Positions 16,553 through 24,646 of a stretch of DNA of 29,540 bases are shown here, piece after piece. A program made the translations under genes and the position numbers. Source of the DNA: Tidjanibacter sp. (GTDB lineage Bacteria; Bacteroidota; Bacteroidia; Bacteroidales; Rikenellaceae). Location: the NCBI GenBank assembly GCA_017630115.1, contig JAGBVY010000146.1:1-29540 (forward strand). The letters run 5' to 3'. The notes under the pieces are model-generated. The model was not told where the DNA came from. It did not search any database and worked only from the letters and a program-made list of their open reading frames with translations. Each line of letters begins with the position of its first letter. Within the stretch, counting starts at the first letter, position 1.

Positions 16553-18219
16553 TACATTCCCCAGTCGCTGGCGTTGTAGCTATCTTTGGGGGCGTTGGGC
16601 ACATTGGGGAAGAAGGTATGACCTGTCATACGCTCCAATTCGGCCACACTCATCATCATACCCTTGTGGGGTTTTACTTGGTGCTGCGAGGAGTTGTGTT
16701 CAACCATAAACACCACACATTTCAGTTCGCTCGCCGAGCAGTTTACAACCCATTTGCCCGTGTTGCCCTTCTTGGTGCGGAGCAGAACTTTGTAGTAGTG
16801 GGTGGGGATAACCGTACCGCTCGACTTTTTGTTGTAGTTCTCCCAGTAGCAACCATTGACCATATAGAGGGTGTCGGCGCATAGCTGTCCGTCGCAATAG
16901 CTCTCCAAGTTGTTCCACACGCCGCCGCCAGTGTTGAAACCATCTTGGAGTTGGGGGGCGATGTTGGAGTAGTAGAAGGCTTGTACATTTGCACCTCGGC
17001 TCACAAGCCTATCGCTACTACCGAGCAGGTGGCCACGAGTGTAGCCGTCGCGCTTGTGGACTTGAATCGACGAGGGTATCTCGGGGTCGGGGCCGTAGGC
17101 GTCGCTACGCGAGGTGTTTTTGGCTGTGTAGTAGGAGTGCATAGGCGAGGCTACCCACACGGGGCAACCAAGCTCCTCGGAGTAGCATACGGCGAAGTTG
17201 CGTACCTTGCCATTGCCCTTGTCGGGAATCATATGGTAGGCATAGTAGTAGTCGTCGTTGTCCTCCTCGGCGGGCAGTTCGGCCCAGCCTGCGTGGGGAG
17301 TGCCTCCGTTGGTAACCATACCACCACCGGTGTTGTCACCGCCAGTATTGTCACCGCCAGTATTGTCATCACCAGTGTTGCCACCGCCTGTGTTGTCGTT
17401 GTTCTTGACGCTCGAAACATAGAGCGCATCAATCATCTCGGGCTTGCCGTTGTAGCTCTGACGAGTGCCTCGGAGGGTGATGGTGTCGCCCTCTTCGAGT
17501 CCGAGCGAGTCCCAAATTAAGTTGCCATCTGCATCCACCACGCCGTAGATATAGACTGTGCCGGTCGAATCGGTCAGGTCGAAGTTGCCGTAGTGGCTTG
17601 TGATTTTGCCGCCGATAGTACCGGTGAGCTGATAGATGGTGGCGTCCTCGTCGGCAAGCAAAAATTCAGCAACGGTGGCCACTACAACACCCGTAGGCAC
17701 ATCATCACCACCGGTATTGTCCCCACCGGTATTGTCCCCACCGGTATTGTCGCCACCAGTGTTGTCGCCACCGGTATTGTCGTCACCAGTGTTGTCGCCA
17801 CCGGTATTGTCACCACCACCTGTGTTGTCACCGCCACCGGTATTGCCGCCAGTTGAGCCGGCGCTTTGGGTGATGAGCACCTGCTGTGTGGTGGCCTCAT
17901 CTTTCCTTACGGGGCTAATTGTGAGCTTGGCGGTGCGAGATTTGCCTGTGGTGTTGGCGGTGTAGCTACACAAGATGCTCGCCGAGCCACTATGCTCCGC
18001 CACGCTGAGGGTCAGCCACTCGGCCGAGCTACCGATGGTCCAATCGGTGTTGCTCTCCACTCCAAAGAGGAAGGTGCCCTTCTCGGAGCCGAGTTGCTTG
18101 GATGTGATGGAGGCTTTGAGGGTAAACTCCTTTTTGGCCTCTTCAATCTTCTCCTCACATCCGCCCACAAGGCTTAGGGCGAGGAGAAAGAAAATAATCG
18201 ACAATCGTTTCATAGTCAT
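16552..18219 (-). CDS. BACON / OB-fold / DNA-RNA non-specific endonuclease lipoprotein
   Basis: A 555-residue multidomain lipoprotein (lipobox LVGGC, C21). Order: BACON domain (about 31-120), Gly/Asp/Asn/Thr repeat linker (122-172), OB-like module (about 178-272), second repeat linker (276-300), NUC1-type endonuclease (about 305-555). The nuclease carries TRGH at 394-397 with candidate general base H397, NIAPQ (419-423), and N429 followed by W435 and E439. Usual NUC1 motifs are [DN]RGH and N-x3-W-x3-E, so this copy has Thr for Asp/Asn and a two-residue insertion between the metal-binding Asn and the Trp/Glu. Activity is probable but less certain than for its neighbour. It lies 35 bp downstream of the first nuclease gene. 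BACON modules often bind glycans or mucins. Confidence 0.92.
   Translation of the reverse strand: MTMKRLSIIFFLLALSLVGGCEEKIEEAKKEFTLKASITSKQLGSEKGTFLFGVESNTDWTIGSSAEWLTLSVAEHSGSASILCSYTANTTGKSRTAKLTISPVRKDEATTQQVLITQSAGSTGGNTGGGDNTGGGDNTGGDNTGDDNTGGDNTGGDNTGGDNTGGDNTGGDDVPTGVVVATVAEFLLADEDATIYQLTGTIGGKITSHYGNFDLTDSTGTVYIYGVVDADGNLIWDSLGLEEGDTITLRGTRQSYNGKPEMIDALYVSSVKNNDNTGGGNTGDDNTGGDNTGGDNTGGGMVTNGGTPHAGWAELPAEEDNDDYYYAYHMIPDKGNGKVRNFAVCYSEELGCPVWVASPMHSYYTAKNTSRSDAYGPDPEIPSSIQVHKRDGYTRGHLLGSSDRLVSRGANVQAFYYSNIAPQLQDGFNTGGGVWNNLESYCDGQLCADTLYMVNGCYWENYNKKSSGTVIPTHYYKVLLRTKKGNTGKWVVNCSASELKCVVFMVEHNSSQHQVKPHKGMMMSVAELERMTGHTFFPNVPNAPKDSYNASDWGM
17320..17394 (-). repeat. 15-bp coding tandem repeat, short block
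   Basis: Encodes TGGGN/TGDDN/TGGDN five-residue units (residues 276-300) between the OB-like module and the nuclease domain. The units match those of the longer block at 17704-17856. Confidence 0.8.
17704..17856 (-). repeat. 15-bp coding tandem repeat, long block
   Basis: About ten 15-bp units encode GGDNT-like pentapeptides (residues 122-172), the flexible linker between the BACON and OB-like modules. Several adjacent units are nearly identical in DNA, so copy number may vary by slippage without shifting the frame. Confidence 0.85.
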
Positions 18220-18254
18220 TGCTTTATATCTCTCTATTGCGTTCGCGCCTGGTC

Positions 18255-19460
18255 CTACTCAATGCCGGGCCAGAACTTCATATCTATGTTTTGCTCCACT
18301 TTGCCCTCCGCAACATCGTCGAGGCCCACGAAGAAGTCGATGCCTGTGAGCTCTTCGAGCTGGTCGATAGTCCTGACATCATCCTGCGTGGGAGCGCCAC
18401 TTGCCGCCTTGTGGGGCAGCCAGAGTGCCAAGGCCTGATAGCTCTTCGAGCCGTTGTTGTTGCGAAATTGGAGCAGAGCTTTGTAGTAGTAGTTGGGTAT
18501 GGCCACATCCTTGCTGCTGTCGCTCTTGCAGTAGGTGTAGCTGATGTTCTCGCTGCCACCTGCGGTGCGAAGCACTGCGCCCGTTACCACATAGAGTGTG
18601 TCGCAACCCTCGGCCCAGTCGCGCACCTTGCCCTCAATGACGGCCCACTTCTGTTGGTTGAGGCCCGAGAGTTGAGGAGTCATATTGGTGGGGTAGAAGG
18701 TCTGACGGTTGTCGTCGCTACTGCCTAAGCGCGAAGCTGAGGGGAGCATATGACCTCGGTCGTAGCTGCCTTGGTAGGAGTTTTTCATATAGAGCTGCTT
18801 GTCCTCGGGGATGTTGGGGTCGTAGATGCCCCAGTCGTTGACGCGGTTGCCGTTGCCATACATATTGCCCGAGCACAGCGGGTAGGCCACCCAGAGGGGG
18901 AGGTAGATGTCCGAATCGTAAAATACCGAGAAACTACGCTCACGACGGTTTTTCGAGGGGAGCATACTGATTGAGTGGTAGTAGCGCTCGCCGTCGGCCT
19001 CGAAGGAGGGCAGTTCGAGCCATCCGCTCAAATCGCCACTGGGGGTGGGCAGGGGCGACGAGGCGCTAAGCTGGGTGAACAAAAACTCCTGCTTGTCGCG
19101 AGCAAAGTGTACCGTAAGGCGCAACGAGCGCTCCTCGTTGAGCTTGTTCTCGCCGAAGGTCATCAAGACGTTGGCATTGCCCTCGCCAGAGCTTTTGCTC
19201 AGCTTGCACCAGTCGCTCTCGCCCTCGGGGGCTACATACTCAATCTCTATGCTCCACGCCTGTTCGGTGGTAAGCGAGATAAACTGGTGAGTGGTGGAGT
19301 GGTCCACCATTTGGCCTACGCCGAAACGTACCTCGCTGGGGGAGGGGTGCTTAAATGAGGGGGTGGTGCAGCAGGTGTTCAGACCTACCACAACGCCTAT
19401 GATGACCACCATCAGCAGTAGTGCTACTATTCGTTTTGTCTTCATACTATGGTTGCCCAT
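18255..19460 (-). CDS. DNA/RNA non-specific endonuclease with N-terminal BACON-like domain
   Basis: A 401-residue envelope protein. The N-terminus is a hydrophobic segment ending LNTC (C30), probably a lipobox; an alternative start at the ATG at 19445 (residue 6) is equally plausible. A BACON-like beta-sandwich (about 40-132) precedes the NUC1 domain (about 145-400). The catalytic motif is canonical: YDRGHMLPSASR with H237, then NMTPQ, and N268-QQKW-AVI-E276 with the usual eight-residue Asn-to-Glu spacing. The enzyme should cleave DNA and RNA with a divalent metal. It is the first gene of the operon, with its own promoter box. Signal sequence and context place it outside the inner membrane. 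Confidence 0.92.
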   Translation of the reverse strand: MGNHSMKTKRIVALLLMVVIIGVVVGLNTCCTTPSFKHPSPSEVRFGVGQMVDHSTTHQFISLTTEQAWSIEIEYVAPEGESDWCKLSKSSGEGNANVLMTFGENKLNEERSLRLTVHFARDKQEFLFTQLSASSPLPTPSGDLSGWLELPSFEADGERYYHSISMLPSKNRRERSFSVFYDSDIYLPLWVAYPLCSGNMYGNGNRVNDWGIYDPNIPEDKQLYMKNSYQGSYDRGHMLPSASRLGSSDDNRQTFYPTNMTPQLSGLNQQKWAVIEGKVRDWAEGCDTLYVVTGAVLRTAGGSENISYTYCKSDSSKDVAIPNYYYKALLQFRNNNGSKSYQALALWLPHKAASGAPTQDDVRTIDQLEELTGIDFFVGLDDVAEGKVEQNIDMKFWPGIE

Positions 19461-19505
19461 TTTGTGGGCTACTTAATCTAAGTTTGGTTTGCCTCGCCAC
19501 GCGGG

Positions 19506-19585
19506 TGCGTATGTGTGCGCCTGCGTGCGAAGGCTATTGGAGGGCAAAGTTACTAATTTTTATTGAACTCACGCGCACGTACGCA
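19506..19585. promoter_or_regulatory. promoter of the nuclease operon flanked by an inverted repeat
   Basis: The minus strand has TAACTTTG (19545-19552), matching TAnnTTTG, about 85 bases upstream of the nuclease start. It is bracketed by TGCGTATGTGTGCGC (19506-19520) and GCGCACGTACGCA (19573-19585), which are imperfect reverse complements. The pair could be a spaced operator, or chance in GC-rich alternating DNA. Confidence 0.45.
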
Positions 19586-19618
19586 TAAAAACATACTGTA
19601 AGCCGTGGTTTTTAACAT

Positions 19619-19654
19619 AAAAAAGCCCTCCACCAAGAGGCAGAGGGCTTTTTT
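19619..19654. terminator. terminator after the BACON/OB-fold lipoprotein gene
   Basis: AAAAGCCCTC and GAGGGCTTTT form a stem with a 12-base loop, with A and T runs on either side, so it works in both directions. It isolates the 997-residue lipoprotein gene from the downstream nuclease operon. Confidence 0.9.
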
Positions 19655-19681
19655 GTGGGTTGAAACTATCGAGCCTTGCAA

Positions 19682-22675
19682 CTACTCGTAGATAACCTTA
19701 ATAGCCGAAATGTAGGCACGGTGTTTACTGTCGGTACCAGTCGAGGTGAATTTCACGTCGGTAGCCGAGCCGGTCCAAGTGCGTACTGCGCCCTCGGCGG
19801 AGAGCTCACCGCTGTCAGCGCCAATGTAGTACATATTGCTTGCGAAGGTAAACTCAATCGAGGTGATGGTCTTACCATTTGCAGTCACATCCAAAGTAGC
19901 ACCGTTCTGATACATACGGATAGCCGAGCCATTGTCGTAGTAGGCGGGAGCGTTGCCCGAAGCAGCCTGCTTGAATACAAGGCTAACGTTCTCATCAACA
20001 GCAATGCTCTGGCCCTCGACGCTCTGACCATTGGCGTAGCCCAGAGTGGAGAATGTTACCGAAGCAACAACTGCGCCCTCGGGAATTTCGGGCTCAACTA
20101 CGGGAGCCGACTCGTGGCTGATGTAGTAGGCAGGAGGAGTGCCACCACCCTGTGCAGTACCATTGTAGGAGGTGCGGAGCGAGCGGAGTGTAACGGTGTC
20201 GCCAACTTTCAGGCCGAGGCTTGCAAACGACTTGTCGTTCTTCTCTACATTGGTCGAGCACAAACCGTAGATAAGGATGCTTGCGGTTTCGTCTTGGATG
20301 TAGATGTTGCCGTAGTCGGCCTTCTCGATGGAAGTGATTTTGCCTGTGAGCTCATACCACTGAGTGGTGCTCTCGGCAGCTGCCAAGAACTCGGCAATAG
20401 TGGCAGTGATTACGTCGGGGGTAGGCTCTGGCTCTGGCTCGGTGGTGCCACCACCCTGGCCTGCGGTGTGGGAGATGTACTCAGCATTTTTCATCTGAGC
20501 AGCACCGTTGTAGGATGTGCGAGTACCCTGAATGGTGAGGGTGTCGCCATCTTTCAGACCAAGAGCCTCGTAGCACTTCTCGCCATCTTTGAGGATACCG
20601 TAGATGAGCACCTCGCCAGTTGCATCTTCGAGGTAGAAGTTGCCGTAGAGGGTGTTGTAAGTGCCTTTGATAGTACCGGTAAGCTCATAAACTGTTGCAT
20701 CCTCGGCTGCTGCCAAGAACTCGGCAACAGTGGCAGTGATTACGTCGGGGGTAGGCTCGGGCTCGGGCTCGGTAGTGCCGCCACCAGTGGTGCCGCCAAG
20801 AGCCTCATCGGTGAGTTTCACGCCAAAGAAGATAGCGCGAGTAGCGTAGTCGGTAGTTGCGGCGCAGTCAAATGCTGCGTTGGTCGAGAACTCGATAACA
20901 TCGCTCTCCGAAAGGCCGGTGAGTTTCACCGAGTAGTGGTCGTCTGCGGTGGGTGTGAGGTTGTTGTAGGGGTGATTCTGTGCTGCACCCTCGTTTGCTT
21001 TGATATCCTGCGACATAACCTCGCCACCATTTACTCGGAAGTAGATGGTCTTGTCGCCACCTGCGCCCCACGATACGGCGTAGAAGTTGAGGTATTTGTC
21101 GCCCGAAACGCCAATGGCTTTCGAGGTGAACTTACCCTCCTGTTTGCTCTTACCAAGTTTGAAACCAGTTACGGCCTGACCGCCAATCTGAGTGTTGCCA
21201 AGACCATAGGCTGCGTTGGTGGAGTCGTCGGTAGCCTGAACAAAGGGGCTGTCGGAAGCGTAGTCACCCTCGCCTGCTACGGGAGGCTCAGGCTCGGTAG
21301 TGCCACCACCCTCACCGTCGGTGTGCGAGATGTAGAGAGCATCCTTAATCTCGTGTTTGCTGCCCTGCTCGTAGTAGAAATACTTACCCTGAACGGTGAT
21401 AACATCGCCTGCGTTCAGACCTTTGGCTGCCCAATTGATAGCGGCACCTGAGTTATCAACAAGGCCATATACATAGATGCTGCCGCTCTCGTCCACGAGG
21501 TCGAAGTTGCCGTACTGAGTGTTGATGCTACCGCTGATAGTACCGGTAAGCTGATAGGTAGTTGCAGTGTCTGCCTTCTCGATAAACTCTGCAACGGTGA
21601 TAGCCTGTGCGTTGGGGTCGGGCTCGGTAGTTCCACCACCGGTGTTGCCGCCAGTGTTGCCGCCAGTGCTGATTGCGCCGCCCTGCGAGAGGTCGATCTC
21701 TGCGCCACCACCACCTGCGGTGAGCTTCAAGTCGTCGATTGCATAGGCCGAGCTAACGGGTGTGGTGAAGTGAATCGAGAGGGTTTCGGGCACCTCTTTG
21801 AGGTTGAACTGCGAGGTGGCGATGTTCCATTTACCGTTGAGGTTTACGCCTTCGAGGAAGCTATACTCAACCTCGGTCCACTTCTCGCCGTCGCCACTGA
21901 TGTAAACGTGGAACTCGTCGTTCTTGAAGGTGTTGTCAGTTGCGTTGTACTCGTAGCGCTCAGTACCAAACGAGAGGGTTAGAGCATTGCCTTCGAGGTT
22001 GGCGAGCGAGATGCCGCTAACGGTGAGGTTGGTGGGAGCAGTACCAAACCAGAGGTAGTTCACACCGCTACCCTCGTAGTTGGAGTGCTGGCCACCCGAG
22101 CCGTTGGACGAGTTGCTGCGAACGGTCAGTTTAGTACCTGCGTAGCTTACATTTGCCTGATTCTCAGGGGTGGGGTTGCAGTAAGCAGCACCTGCACCGT
22201 CCATATAGGTGTCCCAACCACTCGAACCTTTCTGAGCCTGACCGCCTTTGTCGAAGTTGTCGTAGAAGAGAACATCGCCCAAAGCAACCTGACCTGCGCC
22301 GGCCTGAGCTACGGTGATATTAACCTCGCTCTTATCCATAGCGATTTTGATGGTCTCGTTGCGCGCTGCGCCCTCGTTGGGAGCTGCGGTAAGAGTAACC
22401 TCAACAGCCACCGACTTCATCTCTTTGTTGGGGTGGCTGATGGGGGTGATTGCAAACCAGTCGGCCTGCGAAGTGATGTTCCACTCGCGGGTTGCGGTGA
22501 TGGTGAAACGCTGCTCGCCACCCTCAGCGCCAAAGTTTACTGCGGTTAGCTCAGTGCCACTGGCATCGGTAACCTTAATCATAGGCAGAGTGTACTCGGG
22601 CTCGGTGGTCTCGCAAGAGTTTAGCACCAAAGCCAGAGGGGCTGCCAGAAACAGAATCAATTTCTTCAAATTCAT
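19682..22675 (-). CDS. large BACON and triple OB-fold lipoprotein
   Basis: A 997-residue predicted surface lipoprotein (lipobox LNSC, C21) without an obvious catalytic motif. Order: BACON (about 30-126); beta-sandwich (about 130-322, DVLFYDNFDKGG at its start); OB-like module 1 (about 359-452); another beta-rich domain (465-625); OB-like modules 2 (645-737) and 3 (755-855); C-terminal beta domain (868-997). Modules are joined by GGGTTEPEPEP linkers. The OB-like modules share the pattern VAEFL-x-YxLTGTI-x-YGNFxLxD-x-IYG with the 555-residue nuclease, tying it to that locus. It has a promoter and terminator of its own. Substrate capture for the nucleases is a reasonable inference; adhesion is an alternative. 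Confidence 0.9.
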   Translation of the reverse strand: MNLKKLILFLAAPLALVLNSCETTEPEYTLPMIKVTDASGTELTAVNFGAEGGEQRFTITATREWNITSQADWFAITPISHPNKEMKSVAVEVTLTAAPNEGAARNETIKIAMDKSEVNITVAQAGAGQVALGDVLFYDNFDKGGQAQKGSSGWDTYMDGAGAAYCNPTPENQANVSYAGTKLTVRSNSSNGSGGQHSNYEGSGVNYLWFGTAPTNLTVSGISLANLEGNALTLSFGTERYEYNATDNTFKNDEFHVYISGDGEKWTEVEYSFLEGVNLNGKWNIATSQFNLKEVPETLSIHFTTPVSSAYAIDDLKLTAGGGGAEIDLSQGGAISTGGNTGGNTGGGTTEPDPNAQAITVAEFIEKADTATTYQLTGTISGSINTQYGNFDLVDESGSIYVYGLVDNSGAAINWAAKGLNAGDVITVQGKYFYYEQGSKHEIKDALYISHTDGEGGGTTEPEPPVAGEGDYASDSPFVQATDDSTNAAYGLGNTQIGGQAVTGFKLGKSKQEGKFTSKAIGVSGDKYLNFYAVSWGAGGDKTIYFRVNGGEVMSQDIKANEGAAQNHPYNNLTPTADDHYSVKLTGLSESDVIEFSTNAAFDCAATTDYATRAIFFGVKLTDEALGGTTGGGTTEPEPEPTPDVITATVAEFLAAAEDATVYELTGTIKGTYNTLYGNFYLEDATGEVLIYGILKDGEKCYEALGLKDGDTLTIQGTRTSYNGAAQMKNAEYISHTAGQGGGTTEPEPEPTPDVITATIAEFLAAAESTTQWYELTGKITSIEKADYGNIYIQDETASILIYGLCSTNVEKNDKSFASLGLKVGDTVTLRSLRTSYNGTAQGGGTPPAYYISHESAPVVEPEIPEGAVVASVTFSTLGYANGQSVEGQSIAVDENVSLVFKQAASGNAPAYYDNGSAIRMYQNGATLDVTANGKTITSIEFTFASNMYYIGADSGELSAEGAVRTWTGSATDVKFTSTGTDSKHRAYISAIKVIYE

Positions 22676-22724
22676 AATTGTTTGTTTTTTGTTTGGTTAT
22701 GTTAAATGTTTTGTTTCCTGTTCC

Positions 22725-22739
22725 TATGCCAAAGGCATA
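22725..22739. promoter_or_regulatory. inverted repeat TATGCC-AAA-GGCATA at the +1 region
   Basis: A perfect 6-bp inverted repeat with a 3-base spacer begins 8 bases downstream of the minus-strand -7 box, overlapping the expected transcript start of the BACON/OB-fold lipoprotein gene. Its place is right for a repressor operator or a 5' hairpin. Confidence 0.4.
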
Positions 22740-22746
22740 TTCGTTG

Positions 22747-22777
22747 CAAAATTATATTTTTTTTCTCCATCTGCAAA
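22747..22777 (-). promoter_or_regulatory. complete -33/-7 promoter of the BACON/OB-fold lipoprotein gene
   Basis: On the minus strand TTTG (22774-22777) is followed after exactly 19 bases by TAATTTTG (22747-22754), the textbook Bacteroidetes layout. The leader to the ATG would be about 65 bases. Confidence 0.8.
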
Positions 22778-22847
22778 CAAAATACCCCATATTAGTCACC
22801 TCTTGCCCTTTTCTTGGTCGGGAGGGTGCAAATTCCAAACAAATTAC

Positions 22848-22855
22848 TACCTTTG
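22848..22855 (+). promoter_or_regulatory. -7 box (TACCTTTG) of the ABC exporter operon
   Basis: The plus strand reads TACCTTTG, 80 bases before the ABC transporter ATG, diverging from the promoter at 22747-22777. No clear -33 TTTG is visible. The leader contains no separate short gene that I can support. Confidence 0.65.
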
Positions 22856-22934
22856 TAGTTTGTTGGGCAAATGTGCTCTGCTGGTGGCCTTTGTCGCCAA
22901 ATTGTAGAACCAACCAAACGGAAAGTTAAGTCCG

Positions 22935-24644
22935 ATGAGTCAGTTTTCTCGCATATACAGCCTTGTACCCTCTGCGTTGCGTCGTCGCTTGCCGAGGGTG
23001 GTGCTTTCGTCGCTCTGCTCGGCGGTGGTCGATTTGGTGGGTATTGCAGCCCTCGTGTCGGTCTTGTTGGTGGTGCTCGACGACAACATCACCTCCTCCA
23101 ACCCTCTCTTTGCGTGGCTCTATCAGTGGCTCGGCTTTGGCTCGGAGAGTGCTTTTGTGACATTTGTGTGTCTGGCTGTGTTGGTGCTGATTGCCCTGAA
23201 AGGTGTTGTGGGCGTGGCGCTCCAACAATACCGCTCTTGCTATATGTTGATGCTCTATGCCGACCTCTCGAAGCGGATGTACGACAACTATCTCTCGCGC
23301 GGATTGCTCTTCGTGCGTTCCCACCACACCACCCGTCTGGTCAATAATGTCAATGCTGTCTGCCACCGTTTTGCTGCGGGAGTTATAAGCACGCTGCTGG
23401 GGGTATTTACGGAGTTGCTTGTAGTGGTGACTCTGTTGGTGCTGCTGAGCTTCTACAATCCTATGATTGTGATACTTGCGGTGGTGGTCTTTGTGCCGAT
23501 TGCTCTGATTTACTCGCGTGTCATACGTCGTCGTATGGCCGAAAACGGTAGGGAGGAAAACCGCCTCCAAGTGGCCCAAAATAAGACTATGTATGAGGCC
23601 CTGAGGGGCTATGCCGACATAGAGATTGCAGGAGCAAAACCCTCTATCACAAAACGCTTTGCCAACGGCATTGACTCGTTGCGCTACTACTCGCTCAGAG
23701 CCTCTCGTATGAGGAGTGCGGCGAGCTACGTCATTGAGTTCTCGTTGGTGCTGGGCGTGGTGGCTGTCATACTGCTCGGTATGGCGTGGGGTCACTCGGT
23801 GGGCACACTCAAACTATTCTTGGGAGTGTTTGCTGTGGCGGCCTACCGCATCGTACCCTCCATCAACCGAATTATGGGTGGCTGGACCGAATATAAACGC
23901 AACGGTTATGTTGTGGATTTGCTCGCCGAGGAGTTGGCTGTGAGCGTGCCCGAAATACCCCAAACCAAAGAGAAACTACCCTTCGAGGAGAGCATTGAGC
24001 TGAGAGATGTCAGCTTCGGCTATGGTGGCGACGAGGCCAAGAGTGTCTTGGAGAACTTCTCGCTACTTGTGCGTAAGGGTGAACGTGTTGGTATTCAGGG
24101 CTCTTCGGGTCGTGGTAAGACCACGCTCTTCAATCTTCTTTCGGCCCTGTTTATCCCCACAAAGGGCGAGTTGAGGGTGGATGGCAAGCCCATTGAAACT
24201 CCTCTTCAACGCCGACAGTGGCAGAATAATGTGGCCTATGTGTCGCAGGATTTGTTTATCCCCGACCAGACTATTGCCGAGAACATTGCACTTGGAGTGG
24301 AACGCCAGAATATAGACCCCGAGCGTCTGCAACGAGCCATCAGGGCGGCGCGCTTGGATGACTTTGTGGCATCGCTGCCCGAGGGTGTTGATACGGTTAC
24401 GGGCGAGGCTGGTTGTCGCCTCTCTGGTGGTCAGCGTCAGCGCATTGGCATTGCCCGTGCACTCTACAAGGAGGCCTCCGTATTGATGTTCGACGAGGCT
24501 ACTTCGTCGCTCGACGAGCAGACCGAGCGCGAGGTGGTGGAGGCGGTGGCCGGCATATCCGAGGCCAACCGCTCGCTAACGATTGTGGTTATCTCCCACA
24601 ACAGCAAGACTCTCGATTTTTGTGACCGCATAATAACCCTCTAA
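22935..24644 (+). CDS. ABC exporter, fused permease and ATPase
   Basis: A 569-residue half-transporter of the type I exporter family, expected to work as a dimer in the inner membrane. The N-terminal about 320 residues carry several hydrophobic segments (for example about 24-48, 76-95, 150-195, 265-305). The ATPase shows Walker A GSSGRGKTT with K395 (Arg where Ser or Cys is common), a Q-loop in YVSQDL, the signature LSGGQRQR (496-503), Walker B LMFDEATSSLD (D520, E521) and the switch H555. No N-terminal C39 peptidase domain is present. It begins a tight unit (2-bp and 1-bp gaps) with the S26-type peptidase and PqqD-like genes. By context it may export a peptide; lipid or glycan export is an alternative. 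Confidence 0.93.
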   Translation: MSQFSRIYSLVPSALRRRLPRVVLSSLCSAVVDLVGIAALVSVLLVVLDDNITSSNPLFAWLYQWLGFGSESAFVTFVCLAVLVLIALKGVVGVALQQYRSCYMLMLYADLSKRMYDNYLSRGLLFVRSHHTTRLVNNVNAVCHRFAAGVISTLLGVFTELLVVVTLLVLLSFYNPMIVILAVVVFVPIALIYSRVIRRRMAENGREENRLQVAQNKTMYEALRGYADIEIAGAKPSITKRFANGIDSLRYYSLRASRMRSAASYVIEFSLVLGVVAVILLGMAWGHSVGTLKLFLGVFAVAAYRIVPSINRIMGGWTEYKRNGYVVDLLAEELAVSVPEIPQTKEKLPFEESIELRDVSFGYGGDEAKSVLENFSLLVRKGERVGIQGSSGRGKTTLFNLLSALFIPTKGELRVDGKPIETPLQRRQWQNNVAYVSQDLFIPDQTIAENIALGVERQNIDPERLQRAIRAARLDDFVASLPEGVDTVTGEAGCRLSGGQRQRIGIARALYKEASVLMFDEATSSLDEQTEREVVEAVAGISEANRSLTIVVISHNSKTLDFCDRIITL

Positions 24645-24646
24645 CT

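Noticed and set aside
19676..21451. 591-codon open frame opposite the BACON/OB-fold lipoprotein
   Set aside because: Mirror of a repetitive low-complexity coding region; valine- and glycine-rich reading is an artefact of codon use.
22871..23347. 158-codon frame with a Cys-containing start (MCSAGGLC) upstream of the ABC transporter, considered as a RiPP precursor
   Set aside because: It continues about 400 bp into the transporter gene in another frame, has no stop in the leader and no typical leader/core pattern.
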